Below, piece by piece: positions 45,903 through 56,308 of a DNA stretch of 64,000 bases. Source of the DNA: Achromobacter sp. B7. Lineage in GTDB: Bacteria > Pseudomonadota > Gammaproteobacteria > Burkholderiales > Burkholderiaceae_B. The stretch spans positions 3,782,001 through 3,846,000 of the forward strand of contig NZ_CP032084.1 of the NCBI RefSeq assembly GCF_003600685.1, given 5' to 3'. The position numbers were made by a program, and so were the translations under genes. The notes beneath the pieces are model-generated. The model did no database searches, was not told where the DNA came from, and was given only the letters and a program-made list of their open reading frames with translations. Numbering within the stretch: the first letter of the stretch is position 1; each line of letters starts with the position of its first letter.

Positions 45903-47642
45903 ATGTCTTTGCTTGATAAAACATTTGACCGCACGCTGGACGCCTGGACCCATGCCTACCTGGCGCCCGCCTGGCGTGGCGCGGTCGTGGAAGGCTGGCT
46001 GTTCGAAGGCGTGCAAGCCCGCCGCGCGGCGCAGGCCCGGCTGGCGCAGGCCGGCGTCACCGCGCGTTTTCGCAGCGCCTACAAGCCGCTGCTGCATTTC
46101 TTTTTGGAAGACGTCCAGCGCGAGGGCCTGGTGTCCGCGCTGGTGCGCTACCCGCTGCATGAACACGCGCAGGCCAAGCGCTTCACGCTCGAAGCGTATC
46201 CGCTGATTGCTTTGCTGGACGGCGTGCGCGTCGTCATGCAGGCCGGCGCCAACGACTTGCATTACGACGTCACCCTGACCTACGCCGACGGCCGCCAGGT
46301 TGACGCACGCGTGTTCGCCCCCAACGTCGTGGGCGCGGCCCAGGATGGCACGCCCGAACTGTCGCCTACCGGCTGGCTGCGCGTGCAGGACGCTGACGGC
46401 GTCGTGCAAACCGATGGCGCGCAATCGACGGAATACCAGCAGGCGTTCCGCAGCATCGTGGACACGGTGCGCAACCACCCGTGGGGCGCGCATGAACCGT
46501 ATTTCGACCGCCTGGAGATCCGCGTGGACCTGCCCGGCATGGACTTCGCGCTGCCGGTAGATGAAGAAATCGTCAGCACCTTCGAAGCCCTGCACGAGGA
46601 CGTATATTTCACGTTGCTGGAACATTTTCAGCATCATTCCGGCCGCCCGTCGGGTGACCGCGGCTTGCAACCGGGCCAGATCATTCCCGACATCCGCCGG
46701 CATGACGGCGCGGCGCGAGTGCAGATATCGCTTGAGCCGTTTACGCACGTCGCACCGGTCACGCCCGTGCCGCCCAACGCCCCGTTGGCGCAGTGCCGCG
46801 AGCCCCTGACGGCGGGCCAGATCGCCGGCTGTGTGGCGGCTTTTGGCGGCGACACCTTCCAGGCAGTGTCGCGTCAAGGCCGCCCGGTGCTGGGGACTTA
46901 TGTCCGTGGCCCCGGCCCCGCCGTGTTCATTTCGGGCGCGCAGCATGCCAATGAAACCTCGGGCGTCGTCGGCGCATTGCGCGCCACCCAGGCGCTGGCC
47001 GAACGCGGCGACGCGCACTTCGCGCTGATCGCCTTGGAAAACCCCGATGGCTACGCCCTGTTCAACCGCCTGCGCGAACACCACCCGCGCCACATGCTGC
47101 ATGCCTCGCGCTACAGCGCGCTAGGCGACGACATCGCGTATCGCGAGCACGCCCCGTTTTTCGAACGCGACGGGCGCCATCAGGCGCATGCCATCAGCGG
47201 CGCGCAATTGCACATCAACTTGCACGGCTACCCCGCGCACGAATGGACCCGGCCGCTATCGGGCTACCTGCCCCGCAATTTTGAACTGTGGACGATTCCC
47301 AAGGGATTCTTCCTGGTGCTGCGCCATCATCCGGGCTGGGGCGACCGAGCGCGCCGCTTGATAGAAGGCGTCACCGCGCGGCTGGCGCGTAACGTGCCGG
47401 GGCTGGTGGAATTCAATGCGCGCCAATTGGAACTGTTTCACGCGCATGCGCTCGAAACGGGATTCGATGTCATGAACGGCATTCCCGTGCAGATCACCGA
47501 GACCGACCGCGAAGAACTTCCGCTGGCGCTGATTTCCGAGTTTCCGGATGAAACGGTCTACGGCGACCGCTTTATCTTCGCGCATACTGTGCAAATGGAA
47601 ACCGTCCTGGCGGCGACTGACCTGTACCGCTCAGGGCTGTAA
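45903..47642 (+). CDS. M14 family zinc carboxypeptidase
   Basis: This 579-residue protein has a long N-terminal region (about 310 residues) of unknown fold and a C-terminal M14-type peptidase domain. The metal ligands fit HANE at 348-351 in SGAQHANETSG and a His in LHINLHGYPAHE (about 437-441). There is no signal peptide, so it should be cytoplasmic and could trim C-terminal residues from peptides brought in by the transporter just upstream. AAGGA precedes the ATG. A GNAT acetyltransferase gene follows 13 bases later. Confidence 0.85.
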   Translation: MSLLDKTFDRTLDAWTHAYLAPAWRGAVVEGWLFEGVQARRAAQARLAQAGVTARFRSAYKPLLHFFLEDVQREGLVSALVRYPLHEHAQAKRFTLEAYPLIALLDGVRVVMQAGANDLHYDVTLTYADGRQVDARVFAPNVVGAAQDGTPELSPTGWLRVQDADGVVQTDGAQSTEYQQAFRSIVDTVRNHPWGAHEPYFDRLEIRVDLPGMDFALPVDEEIVSTFEALHEDVYFTLLEHFQHHSGRPSGDRGLQPGQIIPDIRRHDGAARVQISLEPFTHVAPVTPVPPNAPLAQCREPLTAGQIAGCVAAFGGDTFQAVSRQGRPVLGTYVRGPGPAVFISGAQHANETSGVVGALRATQALAERGDAHFALIALENPDGYALFNRLREHHPRHMLHASRYSALGDDIAYREHAPFFERDGRHQAHAISGAQLHINLHGYPAHEWTRPLSGYLPRNFELWTIPKGFFLVLRHHPGWGDRARRLIEGVTARLARNVPGLVEFNARQLELFHAHALETGFDVMNGIPVQITETDREELPLALISEFPDETVYGDRFIFAHTVQMETVLAATDLYRSGL

Positions 47643-47655
47643 AGACCAATAAGAA

Positions 47656-48093
47656 ATGAATATCCGAGAACGCAATCACGGCGACGACCTGGCCCTGGCG
47701 GACATCTGGCTCCGTTCGGTGCGCGCCACGCATTCCTTCCTGACCGAAAAAGAAATCCAGGGCATGTACCCGCAGGTCCTCAACACTTACCTGCCGTCCG
47801 TGCGGGTGTGGGTCTGCGAAGACGAAGACGGCGACATCGCCGGCTTCATGGGGCTGACGGGCAACAAGGTCGACATGCTGTTCGTGGATGCCAGCAAGCG
47901 CGGCAAGGGCGCGGGCCGCCGCCTGCTGAACTTTGCCCGTTCACTGCATGGCACGCTGCTGGTGGACGTCAATGAACAAAACCCGCAGGCGCATGGCTTC
48001 TACAAGCACTACGGGTTCGTCGACACCGGCCGCTCGGCGCACGATGACGCCGGCCGCCCCTTCCCCATCATTCACATGAAGCTGGCGGGCTGA
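47656..48093 (+). CDS. GNAT family N-acetyltransferase (YjaB-like)
   Basis: This 145-residue protein has the GNAT fold with the acetyl-CoA loop FVDASKRGKGAGRRLLNFA and the C-terminal NPQAHGFYKHYGFVDTGRSA. The N-terminal LADIWLRSVRATHSFLTEKE resembles E. coli YjaB. The acceptor is unknown. It is probably co-transcribed with the carboxypeptidase, 13 bases upstream, suggesting a role in handling imported peptides, but that is inference. Confidence 0.88.
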   Translation: MNIRERNHGDDLALADIWLRSVRATHSFLTEKEIQGMYPQVLNTYLPSVRVWVCEDEDGDIAGFMGLTGNKVDMLFVDASKRGKGAGRRLLNFARSLHGTLLVDVNEQNPQAHGFYKHYGFVDTGRSAHDDAGRPFPIIHMKLAG

Positions 48094-48271
48094 CCGCCTC
48101 ATGACGGCTACGCCAGGCTTTCAAGGCCTGGCGATAGTTTTCCATGGCTTCGTCATACCGGTCGTACACGCAGGGGATGCAGCCGCTGTTGCAGCATTCA
48201 TCCGGCGCGGGCGGTTCCGGCGGGACGGGGATGGGATCGTCGTCGGGCGGGGTCGGTAGGCGGGTGCTCAT
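48068..48271 (-). CDS. oxidoreductase-like domain protein
   Basis: This 67-residue protein matches the short oxidoreductase-like domain: Pro-rich N-terminus (LPTPPDDDPIPVPPEPPAP), then DECCNSGCIPCVYDRYDEAM with four Cys in the typical C-C-x3-C-x2-C arrangement, and a final helix YRQALKAWRSRH. The biochemical role of the bacterial form is unknown. Its 3' end overlaps the converging GNAT gene by 26 bases. Confidence 0.82.
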   Translation of the reverse strand: MSTRLPTPPDDDPIPVPPEPPAPDECCNSGCIPCVYDRYDEAMENYRQALKAWRSRHEAVSPPASCE

Positions 48272-48280
48272 GGCCGGATG

Positions 48281-48892
48281 TTAACGCGACGGCAACGCTG
48301 TATTTGCATCGGCCACGTCTTGCTGGTCGCGCCATTGCCTGCGGTGAATCTCGTAGCGGACCTTGGTGTTGGAGTCGGGCTTGGCGTTGGCGTTGTTGGC
48401 GTTGTCAGTTGCCGCCTCCACATCGCCAAGCAGGCGCATGCCGATCTTTTCCAACACCCGGCGCGATGCCGCGTTGGATCGGATCGCGACCGCGCACAAC
48501 GTGTCCACCGGCAGCAGCCTGAAACCCAATCCGACCAGCGCCGTTGAGATCTCGACGGCGTAACCCCGGCCCCAGCAATCCGGCTCGAACGCGTAGGCAA
48601 GCTCGATGGCGCCGCCTTCATCGGTAAGCGTGAACTTCAGGCCGGCGCGCCCTGCCAACGCGCCATGCTCCCGGGTTTGCAGCACATACATGCCGTAGCC
48701 ATGGTCCAGCCAATGGGCCACGTTTTGCGCCAAGTACAACCGGCTGGCGGCGGCGTCGCGCGTACCGCCCATGGTGGCCATCACGTCCGCATTGGCATGC
48801 ATCTGCGTGATGAACGACAGGTGCGACTGACGCATGCGCTCGGCGCGCAAGCGGGGTGTCAGGAAAACGTCAGGAAATGCGGCGTGCGGCAT
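48281..48892 (-). CDS. GNAT family N-acetyltransferase (RimJ-like)
   Basis: This 203-residue protein belongs to the RimJ/RimL type: LTPRLRAERMRQSHLSFI, then YGMYVLQTREHGALAGRAGL, ELAYAFEPDCWGRGYAVE (acetyl-CoA loop) and VAIRSNAASRRVLEKIGM. The C-terminal segment is Asn/Ala/Asp-rich and then basic. The substrate is not known. It starts about 80 bases after the transglycosylase stop on the same strand and ends 10 bases before the small oxidoreductase-like gene. Confidence 0.88.
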   Translation of the reverse strand: MPHAAFPDVFLTPRLRAERMRQSHLSFITQMHANADVMATMGGTRDAAASRLYLAQNVAHWLDHGYGMYVLQTREHGALAGRAGLKFTLTDEGGAIELAYAFEPDCWGRGYAVEISTALVGLGFRLLPVDTLCAVAIRSNAASRRVLEKIGMRLLGDVEAATDNANNANAKPDSNTKVRYEIHRRQWRDQQDVADANTALPSR

Positions 48893-48973
48893 GACAGTCG
48901 AAAAGAAAACGGGGCGGCTACATCATAGCGGCGCAAGGCGACGCATGACAGTAGCCGCCCCGGTACGGCGGGC

Positions 48974-50635
48974 TTACTTCGCGGGCCGCGCGCGCAGGGC
49001 GTCGGGCTTGTCGGCCTTCAGCGCATCCAGAATGCGTTTGCCCACCCGGCCATCTTGCGGCAGGTTGCGGCGTTCCTGTTCGGCGCGCACCGCGTCGCGG
49101 GTCTTGGCGCCGGGTATGCCGTCCGCCTCGCCCACGTCGTAGCCCCGGCCGTACAGCTCTTCTTGCAACTGCTTGATCTCGGCGCGCGACAGGCCGGGGT
49201 CATCTGTCGGCCACGCCGCGATGATGCCCGGGCGGCCCTGCAAGCGGTTCAGCAGCAACGACACCGCCAGCCCATAACGGCGCGACTGGTTGTAATGCAG
49301 GATGGCGTCAAAGTTCACCGTCGCCAGAAACACCGGCCCCTTGGCGCCGGTGGGCGCGAACAGATAGGCTTGCTCGTCATTGCCCGACGGCAGCTTCAGC
49401 ACCGACCCATCACCCTGCTTCAAGCCGGCCTGCGCCCATTGGGCAATCGTGCGGCGGTCTTGCGAGCCCACATACTCCGCGTCCGGTTCAGGAGGGATGG
49501 CGGCGGCCAATTCGGCCGGCACGCGCACTTCCACCACGGCCGGCAGCCCATGCGTCCACTTGGCGCGGCGCTTGCGCAGATGGTTGGCGGTAGACGCCAG
49601 CGCGTCAGGCAGCGAATTGTAAAGATCGATGCGGCCATCGCCGTCGCCATCGGCGGCCAGTTCGTAGAAGGACGTCGGAATGAACTGCGTCATCCCGAAA
49701 GCGCCGCTCCAGGAACCCACGAAGCTGTCCGCCGGCACCGTGCCGTCACGCAGCAGACGCACCGAGGCGTAGGCGTTTTTTTCCCACAGCGTTTTGTTTT
49801 CCGTGCAGGCGCGCGTCAACCAGGCGTTCAGCACGTCGGTCTTGCCGATCTGCCGGCCGTAGTTCGTTTCAATACCAAAAATCGCCACCAGCGTGGCGGG
49901 GTCCACCTGGTATTGCTGGCTGATGGTGGCCAGTTGCGGGCCCACCTTCTTCATCACCGCCAGGCCGTCATTGACGCGTTCGTCGTCCACGGTCTTGGCG
50001 ATGTAGTCCCACCAGCTTTCGCGCCCTTCGGGCTGGCCCTTGGCGGACGCAACGGTAGTGGGCAGAAGCTTGGCGCTGGCTGTGTATTTATCCCAATCCG
50101 CCACGGTCAGGCCATTGGCGGCGGCACCCTTGCGCAACTTGGCGATACACGCCTTCGTGTCCAGCTCGGTCGGAATGATGACCGTCGGCGCGGCGGCGGC
50201 AGGCGCGGCTGCAGGCGCGGCAGTAGCGGGCGTCCCGCTAGCGGCGGGGGCCGCAGCGGGCGTCGCAGTGGCCGGCGTAGCAGCGGCGTCCGGAGCAGCG
50301 GCGGCCGGAGCGGCAGCGGCCGGAGCGGCAGCGGCCGGAGCAGCAGCGGCCGGAGCGGCAGCGGCCGGAGCGGCAGCGGGCGCCGACGCGGGGGCCGGCG
50401 CGGGCGTTGCGGTGCCGGCCTTTGTGGCTTCCTGCTCGGCAACAACGTCGTCAAAGCTGCGCTTGGGCGTCAGCGGCGGCTGGGCCGGCGCAGGTGCGCT
50501 CTGCACGCGCGTGCCGGTGGCGGACGCAGGCGATTGCGCCTGAGCAGCGCCCGCGACGGCGATGATGGCCGCCGCCAACACAAGGCGCGACAGGCCAGGG
50601 GAATCGATTCGAGGGCGTGAAGAACGCAGACGCAT
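48974..50635 (-). CDS. MltB-type lytic murein transglycosylase with peptidoglycan-binding domain
   Basis: This 553-residue exported protein cleaves peptidoglycan glycan strands. It has a signal peptide (about residues 1-33), an Ala/Pro-rich linker with repeated PAAAA units (around residues 75-150), an SLT2/MltB catalytic domain with IFGIETNYGRQIGKTDVLNA (catalytic Glu) and SGAFGMTQFIPTSFYELA, and a C-terminal PG_binding_1 domain (LQEELYGRGYDVGEADGIPG). The long repetitive linker comes from a 15-bp DNA repeat. There is no lipobox, so it is probably soluble in the periplasm. Confidence 0.92.
   Translation of the reverse strand: MRLRSSRPRIDSPGLSRLVLAAAIIAVAGAAQAQSPASATGTRVQSAPAPAQPPLTPKRSFDDVVAEQEATKAGTATPAPAPASAPAAAPAAAAPAAAAPAAAAPAAAAPAAAAPDAAATPATATPAAAPAASGTPATAAPAAAPAAAAPTVIIPTELDTKACIAKLRKGAAANGLTVADWDKYTASAKLLPTTVASAKGQPEGRESWWDYIAKTVDDERVNDGLAVMKKVGPQLATISQQYQVDPATLVAIFGIETNYGRQIGKTDVLNAWLTRACTENKTLWEKNAYASVRLLRDGTVPADSFVGSWSGAFGMTQFIPTSFYELAADGDGDGRIDLYNSLPDALASTANHLRKRRAKWTHGLPAVVEVRVPAELAAAIPPEPDAEYVGSQDRRTIAQWAQAGLKQGDGSVLKLPSGNDEQAYLFAPTGAKGPVFLATVNFDAILHYNQSRRYGLAVSLLLNRLQGRPGIIAAWPTDDPGLSRAEIKQLQEELYGRGYDVGEADGIPGAKTRDAVRAEQERRNLPQDGRVGKRILDALKADKPDALRARPAK
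50291..50379. repeat. 15-bp in-frame repeat, about 6 copies, in the transglycosylase linker
   Basis: Units related to GGAGCGGCAGCGGCC encode repeated Pro-Ala-Ala-Ala-Ala on the minus strand. The flanks are also Ala/Pro-rich but less regular. Copy number could vary without breaking the frame. Confidence 0.88.
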
Positions 50636-50743
50636 GGTATTCCTGAAAAATCCAAGTCAGCCCGGATCGTACCGCGACCGGCCGCCGAAATCGAACGCGG
50701 CGCAGTGATGTTTTTGCGTCGCCCCTTGCCGCCCCGCCTGACG

Positions 50744-52207
50744 TCAGGCCGCGTGGGACTGCGCTTTATCGACCGGCGGCGCGCGCAACACACGCAGGCA
50801 GACCGCCATCGCAATCAGGCTGAACACCGCAAAGCCCAGCGCCTGTCCCAGCAGCACGCCCTCGGCGCCACCATAGTGCGCGCCCAGCCACACAAACGGG
50901 ATCGTGCCTACCGTGGACCGCAGCCAACCGATCATCGTCGAATACGTGGCGTACCCCAGGTTGTTGAACACGGCGATCGACACGAAGAACAGGCTGTTTA
51001 CTGCCCAGGCGAAGCTGCCGTAGCGGCAAAAGAAAATCACCAGCTCACGCCCCGGCCCCGTCATGCGGAACAGGTCGGCCACCCACGGCGCGGCCAGCGC
51101 CAGCAAGGTCGCCGCACCCAGGCCATACACCACAGCCCAGCGCGACGTCAGGCTTACCGCCTGCCTGACACGGTCCCATTGGCCCGCGCCCAGGTTCTGT
51201 CCAAGAATGGGGCCTATCGCGCCGGGCAGCACGAAGTAAAGCGAATAAGCCAGTTGCAGCACGCGGTCGACCACCGTCGCCCCCGCCATGACGCTGGGGC
51301 CAAACGTGGCGTAGGTCGACACGGTGAAGATCACGGCCGCTGGCGTCGCCAGCGCGGTCAATGCGGCCGGCAGCGCGATCCTGCCTATGGCGGCCAGGTC
51401 GCCAAGCAGCGCGGCCCGCCCAGGCCAAGCCACCAGGCGATGCTTGCGGAACACCAACCAGCCGCCCAACGCCACGGTGGCCATGCGCCCCACCCCGCCC
51501 GCCCACGCAATGCCTTGCATGCCGCCGTCCAGCACGAAGATGACGATGGGATCCAGCACCGCCACCGTCGTCGTGCCTGCCAACAGCACCCACATGGACT
51601 GCCTGCCGCGCCCCGATGCCCGCAGCAGGTTGGACAACATCATGCCGATGCCCATCACCGCTGCGAACGGCGTCGTGATCAGCACGTAGGACAACAGGTG
51701 TTCGCGCATGTCGGGCGCCAAATTGATCGCCGCCGTGAACGGGCCGATTGCCGCCAAAAAGAGGACACCGGCCGCCAGCGCGGACCCTGCCATCAAGATG
51801 AGCGACGCACCGGCCAACGTGCGCGCGCGCGGCGCATTGCCCGCGCCCAGTGCGCGCGACACCAGCGCGGCGCCGCCCACGGTGACGCCGATGCACACGG
51901 ACGTGATCGTGAACTGCGTCATCGACCCAAAGCCCACCGCGCCCATCACGGCTTCGTCCTGCAAGGTGCCCAGATACAGCAACGACAGGAATTCCACAGC
52001 GAAGACGGCCAGCATGCTGGCCCAGCCGGTCAACACCATTTCAAGCACATGCGGCCCGAGCGGCCCCGCTATGAAACGGGCGCGCGAGACGTCAGCCTGG
52101 GGATACGCTGACTGGCCGGCGCCGCCGGGTGCGTGGTCGTCTACGCCCGGCTCAAGCCCCACGCTGGTGGATGCGGCTTCAGGTCGCTTCGCGCCGGGCG
52201 TATCCAC
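50744..52207 (-). CDS. MATE family efflux transporter
   Basis: This 487-residue membrane protein has twelve likely transmembrane helices in two related halves: VLEMVLTGWASMLAVFAVEF and later IALPAALTALATPAAVIFTV as the corresponding helices, with GAIGPILGQNLGAGQWDRV (MATE second-half signature) and ALVSRALGAGNAPRARTL (first half). It would export cationic drugs or metabolites in exchange for Na+ or H+. The hydrophilic N-terminus of about 45 residues is longer than usual and the start is uncertain. Confidence 0.9.
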   Translation of the reverse strand: MDTPGAKRPEAASTSVGLEPGVDDHAPGGAGQSAYPQADVSRARFIAGPLGPHVLEMVLTGWASMLAVFAVEFLSLLYLGTLQDEAVMGAVGFGSMTQFTITSVCIGVTVGGAALVSRALGAGNAPRARTLAGASLILMAGSALAAGVLFLAAIGPFTAAINLAPDMREHLLSYVLITTPFAAVMGIGMMLSNLLRASGRGRQSMWVLLAGTTTVAVLDPIVIFVLDGGMQGIAWAGGVGRMATVALGGWLVFRKHRLVAWPGRAALLGDLAAIGRIALPAALTALATPAAVIFTVSTYATFGPSVMAGATVVDRVLQLAYSLYFVLPGAIGPILGQNLGAGQWDRVRQAVSLTSRWAVVYGLGAATLLALAAPWVADLFRMTGPGRELVIFFCRYGSFAWAVNSLFFVSIAVFNNLGYATYSTMIGWLRSTVGTIPFVWLGAHYGGAEGVLLGQALGFAVFSLIAMAVCLRVLRAPPVDKAQSHAA

Positions 52208-52213
52208 TGCTAT

Positions 52214-52576
52214 CTACCGAGGCGCCGCGTCGCCGCGCAGCTGCTGCAAGCGTTCGATGGCCGCCTCCAGGCCTTGCGCGGCGGCGGCTTCGTACCAGTG
52301 CAGTGCGGCTTTCATATCCGTCTGTTCCAGAATCATCGCCTGCACGTATTGCGCATCGGGATTGCCGCGCTGCGCATCGGCCAGCAAGGCGCGCTGCGCC
52401 AGGGCGTCCTGACGCGGCGACTCGCCATACACGTGCGCGTCATTGCCCACCGGGTCTTCGATCATGCCGCGCAGCGAAGGCGGGTTATGTGCAAACTGCT
52501 GCCGCCAGAACAACGCGGTCAGCAGGATGAAGGCGATGAAGACCAAGGCAACGATAAGCAGGTTTTTACGAGTCAT
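52214..52576 (-). CDS. small membrane-anchored Sel1/TPR-like protein
   Basis: This 120-residue protein has one N-terminal helix (MTRKNLLIVALVFIAFILLT) and a C-terminal helical pair (ALLADAQRGNPDAQYVQAMI, HWYEAAAAQGLEAAIERLQQ) matching a Sel1-type repeat. It is probably anchored in the inner membrane with a periplasmic domain. I used the ATG at 52576, which starts exactly at the hydrophobic segment. Its stop lies six bases before the MATE start. The function is unknown. Confidence 0.72.
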   Translation of the reverse strand: MTRKNLLIVALVFIAFILLTALFWRQQFAHNPPSLRGMIEDPVGNDAHVYGESPRQDALAQRALLADAQRGNPDAQYVQAMILEQTDMKAALHWYEAAAAQGLEAAIERLQQLRGDAAPR

Positions 52577-52601
52577 GGGGGCATGAAATACGGGATGAAA
52601 A

Positions 52602-53339
52602 TCAGGGCTGAAGCGGCGCGAACCAATATTGCGACACACTGCTTTCGTTGGAATACCACGGCAGCAAGCCGATGCTGTCAGACTCGCGCTGCACCGTCAC
52701 CAGCAGGCCGCCGTCCTGGGGTCGAAACATTGCCACGTGGCGTCGCACACCCATGGCTTCATGCTGGCGCCAATCGTGCCGCACGCTGACCCATAACCTG
52801 CCCTGGGTGCAGCCGGTGTAGCGCCGGATGCCGTCGGGCATGTTCAAACGCGCATCGCCCGGCATGGCCGTCATGTCCTGCGCGCCGTCCTGCATCGGCA
52901 GCCGCGCGGCGGAGCGCGAGCCCTGCCCGTCCAGCGCCAGCACGCTCCAGCCCCGGGCTTCGGCCACCAGTGACACAGTCGCCTGATCCGTCAACCGCCA
53001 TTCCGGCAGCAGCGATTCGCGCATGCCCGGCAAGCCCAGCGGATACAGGAAGAAGGTGCGCAAGTCCTTTAACGCCCCGTTTTCTTCGCCCGCGCGCAAT
53101 TCGCCCCGGGCGCGATAGGTGCCCGCCAGCTCCGGACATTGCGCGGGGTCCGAAGGCAGCACCACCGGCTCGCCGCTTTTGAACGACGGCCACGTGACGG
53201 CCACTTCATCCACGCGCGACACGCCGCAAGCGGCCAAGGTCAACGTCAACAGGCCGGCCGCCCCCATGCGGACAAGCGAACGCGCGCGGCTCGCGCAGGG
53301 CGTAGCAAGCGGTTGGGCGGAAAATAGGGATGAATTCAT
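52602..53339 (-). CDS. hypothetical lipoprotein
   Basis: I do not recognise this 245-residue protein beyond its export signal: a basic N-terminus, then GAAGLLTLTLAACGVSRVDE with a lipobox ending at Cys. A shorter start at 53267 would remove the first 24 residues. The mature part has AQCPELAGTYRARGEL and RYTGCTQGRLWVSVRHDW, with the two Cys perhaps pairing. It ends 25 bases before the small Sel1-like gene on the same strand, so the three minus-strand genes may form a unit with the MATE gene. Confidence 0.75.
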   Translation of the reverse strand: MNSSLFSAQPLATPCASRARSLVRMGAAGLLTLTLAACGVSRVDEVAVTWPSFKSGEPVVLPSDPAQCPELAGTYRARGELRAGEENGALKDLRTFFLYPLGLPGMRESLLPEWRLTDQATVSLVAEARGWSVLALDGQGSRSAARLPMQDGAQDMTAMPGDARLNMPDGIRRYTGCTQGRLWVSVRHDWRQHEAMGVRRHVAMFRPQDGGLLVTVQRESDSIGLLPWYSNESSVSQYWFAPLQP

Positions 53340-53451
53340 GGTTGCGCGCGTCCAGCCGGGATCGGCGCTGAACTATATCTGAAACCCGCCCCGCCGTTGC
53401 CAAGCGGTGCGCGGCGGAGAATAATCGGCACATCTCCACCGGCCAGGCACC

Positions 53452-54387
53452 ATGACACCGTTCCGAGGCAAACTTCGCATCCGGCACCTGGAAATCGTGC
53501 TGACCGTCTCCGAGCTGGGCAACCTGTCCAAAGCGGCGGCGCAGCTGCACAGCACGCAATCCGGCTTGTCGCGCGCCATCGCCGAGATCGAGGAGCTGGT
53601 GGGCGCGCGCCTGTTCGAGCGCACGGCCAAGGGCACCACCTGCACGCCGCTGGGCGAGGCGATGTGCCGCCACGCCCGCCTGCTGCTGACGGATTTTCGC
53701 AAGGCAGAGATCGACCTGGCCGCCGTGTCGCGCGGCGACGAAGGCAGTCTGACCGTCGGCTGCTTCTCGATGTTTGCCGGCTGGCCGGTGGCGCAGGCGG
53801 CGCGCTCGTTTCGGCAAGCCTATCCGCGCATCACGCTGACCATCGAGATCGGCACGCACGAACGCCTGATCGAAGACCTGGACGCGGGCGCGCTGGACGT
53901 GCTGATCAGCCGATTTTCGTCCACCGTCAACCCGCAGATCTATCGTTCCACCACCTTGCTGGAAGACGCCGTCGTGCTCGGTTGCGCCACGCACCATCCG
54001 TTGGCCGGGGTGGCGGGCACGACGCTGGCTGACTATGTGGCTTACCCCTGGATCACCGCGTTGCCTGGAAGCCGTATCCGAGGCGAGCTGGAAATGTCCC
54101 TGCGCCAGGCCGGTTTGGCGATTCCGGATATGATCGGCGCCCTGTCCCTGGAGTTTGGCCGCGAAATGCTGCTGGACGGGCACTACCTGTGGATGCTGCC
54201 CGGCAGCGTGGCCACGGTGCGCCAGGCTCGCGGCGAACTGGTCGTGCTGCCCGCGCGCCCCGCGATCAAGAAGTCCCCGCTTGCCGCGATCTGGCGGCGC
54301 GACCGCCCCAGCACCCGACAGGCCCGCGCTTTCGCGGCGCATCTGGCGCAGGCCATCGAAGCGGACGACATCGCGCTGGCCGCGTGA
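53452..54387 (+). CDS. LysR family transcriptional regulator
   Basis: This 311-residue protein has the LysR N-terminal winged helix (KLRIRHLEIVLTVSELGNLS, KAAAQLHSTQSGLSRAIAEI) and a periplasmic-binding-like effector domain starting around LTVGCFSMFAGWPVAQAARS. Its target and ligand are unknown. It is divergent from the lipoprotein gene and is followed 72 bases later by the adenine deaminase gene, which it might control. Confidence 0.9.
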   Translation: MTPFRGKLRIRHLEIVLTVSELGNLSKAAAQLHSTQSGLSRAIAEIEELVGARLFERTAKGTTCTPLGEAMCRHARLLLTDFRKAEIDLAAVSRGDEGSLTVGCFSMFAGWPVAQAARSFRQAYPRITLTIEIGTHERLIEDLDAGALDVLISRFSSTVNPQIYRSTTLLEDAVVLGCATHHPLAGVAGTTLADYVAYPWITALPGSRIRGELEMSLRQAGLAIPDMIGALSLEFGREMLLDGHYLWMLPGSVATVRQARGELVVLPARPAIKKSPLAAIWRRDRPSTRQARAFAAHLAQAIEADDIALAA

Positions 54388-55410
<1,023 letters not shown>

Positions 55411-55451
55411 GGCGTGGAGGAAGGCGGCGGGCCGTGGCTGGAAGTAAGGCA

Positions 55452-55471
55452 CCAGAGGGATCAGCCTCTGG
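55452..55471. terminator. hairpin between converging genes
   Basis: CCAGAGG-GATCAG-CCTCTGG forms a perfect 7-bp stem between the adenine deaminase gene (plus) and the distal DUF6708 gene (minus). It sits where a terminator for either strand is expected, but there is no proper T-run. Confidence 0.45.
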
Positions 55472-55507
55472 CTATTTCGCGGGCTTGATTCACTCTGGTA
55501 TCGCGGA

Positions 55508-56308
55508 TCACGGCGCGCTCCGCGATTCGATGTCCATTGCCTCCGGCCATTCAACCAACGGCGCCCAACGCAGCGCCAGGTTGTATGCCGGCACGTCATT
55601 CGCATCGCGTGGTTCGATGTCGCACGGCGGCAATGCGTCGGGGCCTTGCTGCATGTAGGTGCAGACATAGGCCCAGAGATTGTCCAGATCTTTGTTGTAC
55701 GTGCTGAGGGGGAAACGTTCGATGACCTCGTTCGTGCCTGGCTTGACGATGGCGATTGAGACGCCCCACTTGATCATCAGGGTGCCGCTGGACGAGGCTC
55801 CCCATTGCTCCCAGACTTCCGCGCGAACGTCGTCCCAGTCGTAGCTGGCGGTGGTGACGTACCAGTGGGAGAAGGGTTTCCACCAGACCATGTGGAAACC
55901 ATAGACGTAGATTTTTCGGCGGAGACGGTTGAAGCGGATGGGAAGGTCGCGGGGTTGCGTGACGTCGGTCCGATACATGAGCACACTGATCCAAGCGCAT
56001 AGGGCCATTGCGAAGAGCCCAATCACCAGGTTAAACAGAACATCTTGATTAATGCTTGCGAAAGCACGTAAGAGTGTTCTGAAAATGACCCCAGGCATTT
56101 CAACGACTGCGCAATAGCCTGTGATGATGACGGCGAACAGCAACACCCCGCGTACGCTGGAAGAACGTCTGGAAAGTTCCAAGTAGGTATCGTCAACGTG
56201 ATTTGGCCCACTTTCTTTCAGGCTCGGCTTCACAACAGGCGTTTCGCCGGGCCCGGGTAAGTCGCGCTGCCATCCCACGCATTGCGGAGTCAAGATAGAA
56301 CGCGCCAT
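55508..56308 (-). CDS. DUF6708 membrane protein, second copy (probable immunity)
   Basis: This 266-residue protein has two hydrophobic segments in its N-terminal half (GVLLFAVIITGYCAVVE and VLFNLVIGLFAMALCAWISV) and a soluble C-terminal domain starting VTQPRDLPIRFNRLRRKIYV, as in DUF6708 proteins. It is a paralogue of the gene at 57488-58288. The last 155 or so residues are almost identical and the membrane-spanning half is clearly diverged. It follows the orphan effector fragment with a TGATG overlap (ATG at 56308), matching the order in the complete effector locus. A membrane immunity protein against a pore-forming effector is the likely role; not demonstrated. Confidence 0.82.
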   Translation of the reverse strand: MARSILTPQCVGWQRDLPGPGETPVVKPSLKESGPNHVDDTYLELSRRSSSVRGVLLFAVIITGYCAVVEMPGVIFRTLLRAFASINQDVLFNLVIGLFAMALCAWISVLMYRTDVTQPRDLPIRFNRLRRKIYVYGFHMVWWKPFSHWYVTTASYDWDDVRAEVWEQWGASSSGTLMIKWGVSIAIVKPGTNEVIERFPLSTYNKDLDNLWAYVCTYMQQGPDALPPCDIEPRDANDVPAYNLALRWAPLVEWPEAMDIESRSAP